Source: an uncultured Prevotella sp.
GTDB taxonomy: Bacteria > Bacteroidota > Bacteroidia > Bacteroidales > Bacteroidaceae
Direction: 5' to 3'
Length of the DNA stretch: 6,006 nucleotides
NCBI GenBank assembly: GCA_938023885.1
Contig: CALJCU010000007.1
Location: 1-6,006 of the forward strand
Below are positions 5,672-6,006 of the stretch, piece after piece. The translations under genes and the position numbers were made by a program. The notes under the pieces are model-generated. The model ran no database searches, was not told the DNA's origin, and saw nothing but the letters and a program-made list of their open reading frames with translations. Each line of letters opens with the position of its first letter. Position 1 is the first letter of the stretch.

Positions 5672-6006
5672 AGCATGCGGTGCCGTTTCATCCACTCGCG
5701 CAGCTCCGCATACTCCCCGGAGACGTCGGCGTACTCGACGACGGCGCGCGCGGTCTCGAACCAGGGGCCGCTCGAGGGCCGGACCTCCTTGAGGGCCGCG
5801 TACATGTCCTTCATGTTCATGAGCCGAGGCCGGCCGGTGCGCACCGAGTCCATGAGAGCGTTCTCCGCGGCGGAGTCGCACACGTGCGACAGGTCCGCTC
5901 CGGTCAGCCCCTCGGTGGCCCGCGCCAGGGCCTGCAGATCGATGCCCTCCACGGGTCGTTCGCGCAGGTGCGTGTGCAGGATGGCGGCGCGCGCCGGCTC
6001 GTCCGG
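5668..6006 (-). CDS. AAA+ ATPase, C-terminal part (gene continues past right edge)
   Basis: The frame is open to the window edge (112 codons plus stop). It begins with PDEPARAAILHTHLRERPVE, followed by GIDLQALARATEGLTGADL and HVCDSAAENALMD. This is the typical region after the arginine fingers of classical AAA ATPases: the P-x-x-x-R-x-x-I helix, then the small helical lid with TEG-hydrophobic-(S/T)-GADL and an Ala-rich helix, as in FtsH, Cdc48, spastin and proteasomal ATPases. The end (LKEVRPSSGPWFETARAVVE then EYAELREWMKRHRML) resembles the C-terminal helix of Cdc48/spastin/Vps4-like enzymes, in which the S-x-x-x-W-F stretch follows the lid. The Walker motifs lie outside the window. The stop overlaps the start of the TPR membrane protein by four bases, so the two are very likely co-translated and probably act together, for instance as a remodelling ATPase with a membrane-anchored adaptor. 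That role is inference. Confidence 0.85.
   Translation of the reverse strand, partial: PDEPARAAILHTHLRERPVEGIDLQALARATEGLTGADLSHVCDSAAENALMDSVRTGRPRLMNMKDMYAALKEVRPSSGPWFETARAVVEYADVSGEYAELREWMKRHRML

Noticed and set aside
5672..5881. 70-residue N-terminal extension of the TPR protein
   Set aside because: It is an Arg/Gly/His-rich out-of-frame reading of the AAA+ ATPase gene. The ATGA overlap at 5668-5671 marks the real start.

Overview
The window looks like two unrelated bacterial genomes joined at about position 3735-3750. The left part (1 to about 3740) has moderate GC. It carries Bacteroidetes hallmarks: TAnnTTTG-type -7 promoter elements, little Shine-Dalgarno use, and a topoisomerase IV subunit A of the Bacteroides/Prevotella kind. 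The right part (about 3741 to 6006) is very GC-rich, with almost every codon ending in G or C, a strong GAGGAG ribosome binding site and ATGA stop/start overlaps, as in high-GC Actinobacteria such as Actinomyces. The genus names are inference from protein style. Both lineages share oral and gut habitats, so a metagenomic assembly or amplification chimera is the simplest reading.

Left part. On the minus strand, 1-104 is the start of an AAA-ATPase-like protein that runs off the edge. Then comes the complete 901-residue ParC-type topoisomerase IV subunit (162-2867), with its own Bacteroidetes promoter just upstream and a short hairpin after its stop. The 735 bp between parC and the next start (2868-3602) holds a decayed IS4-type transposase tail (about 3031-3364), a large imperfect inverted repeat (3440-3519) and a plus-strand Bacteroidetes promoter (3536-3567). 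That promoter serves a small membrane-protein gene (from 3603), which is cut off at the junction.

Right part. After the junction come the last few codons of a gene ending in ATGA, probably an ABC permease. They are followed by a complete 252-residue ABC ATPase of the iron/siderophore type (3773-4531, plus strand). Convergent to it on the minus strand is a coupled pair: the C-terminal end of an AAA+ ATPase (5668 to beyond 6006) and a 351-residue protein with TPR repeats and four membrane segments (4616-5671), overlapping by four bases.

The two halves have no evident functional link. The most interesting biological signals are a QLNLF sequence resembling a sliding-clamp-binding motif at the extreme C-terminus of the topoisomerase subunit, and the AAA+/membrane-TPR gene pair. 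No CRISPR, tRNA, rRNA or complete mobile element was seen.
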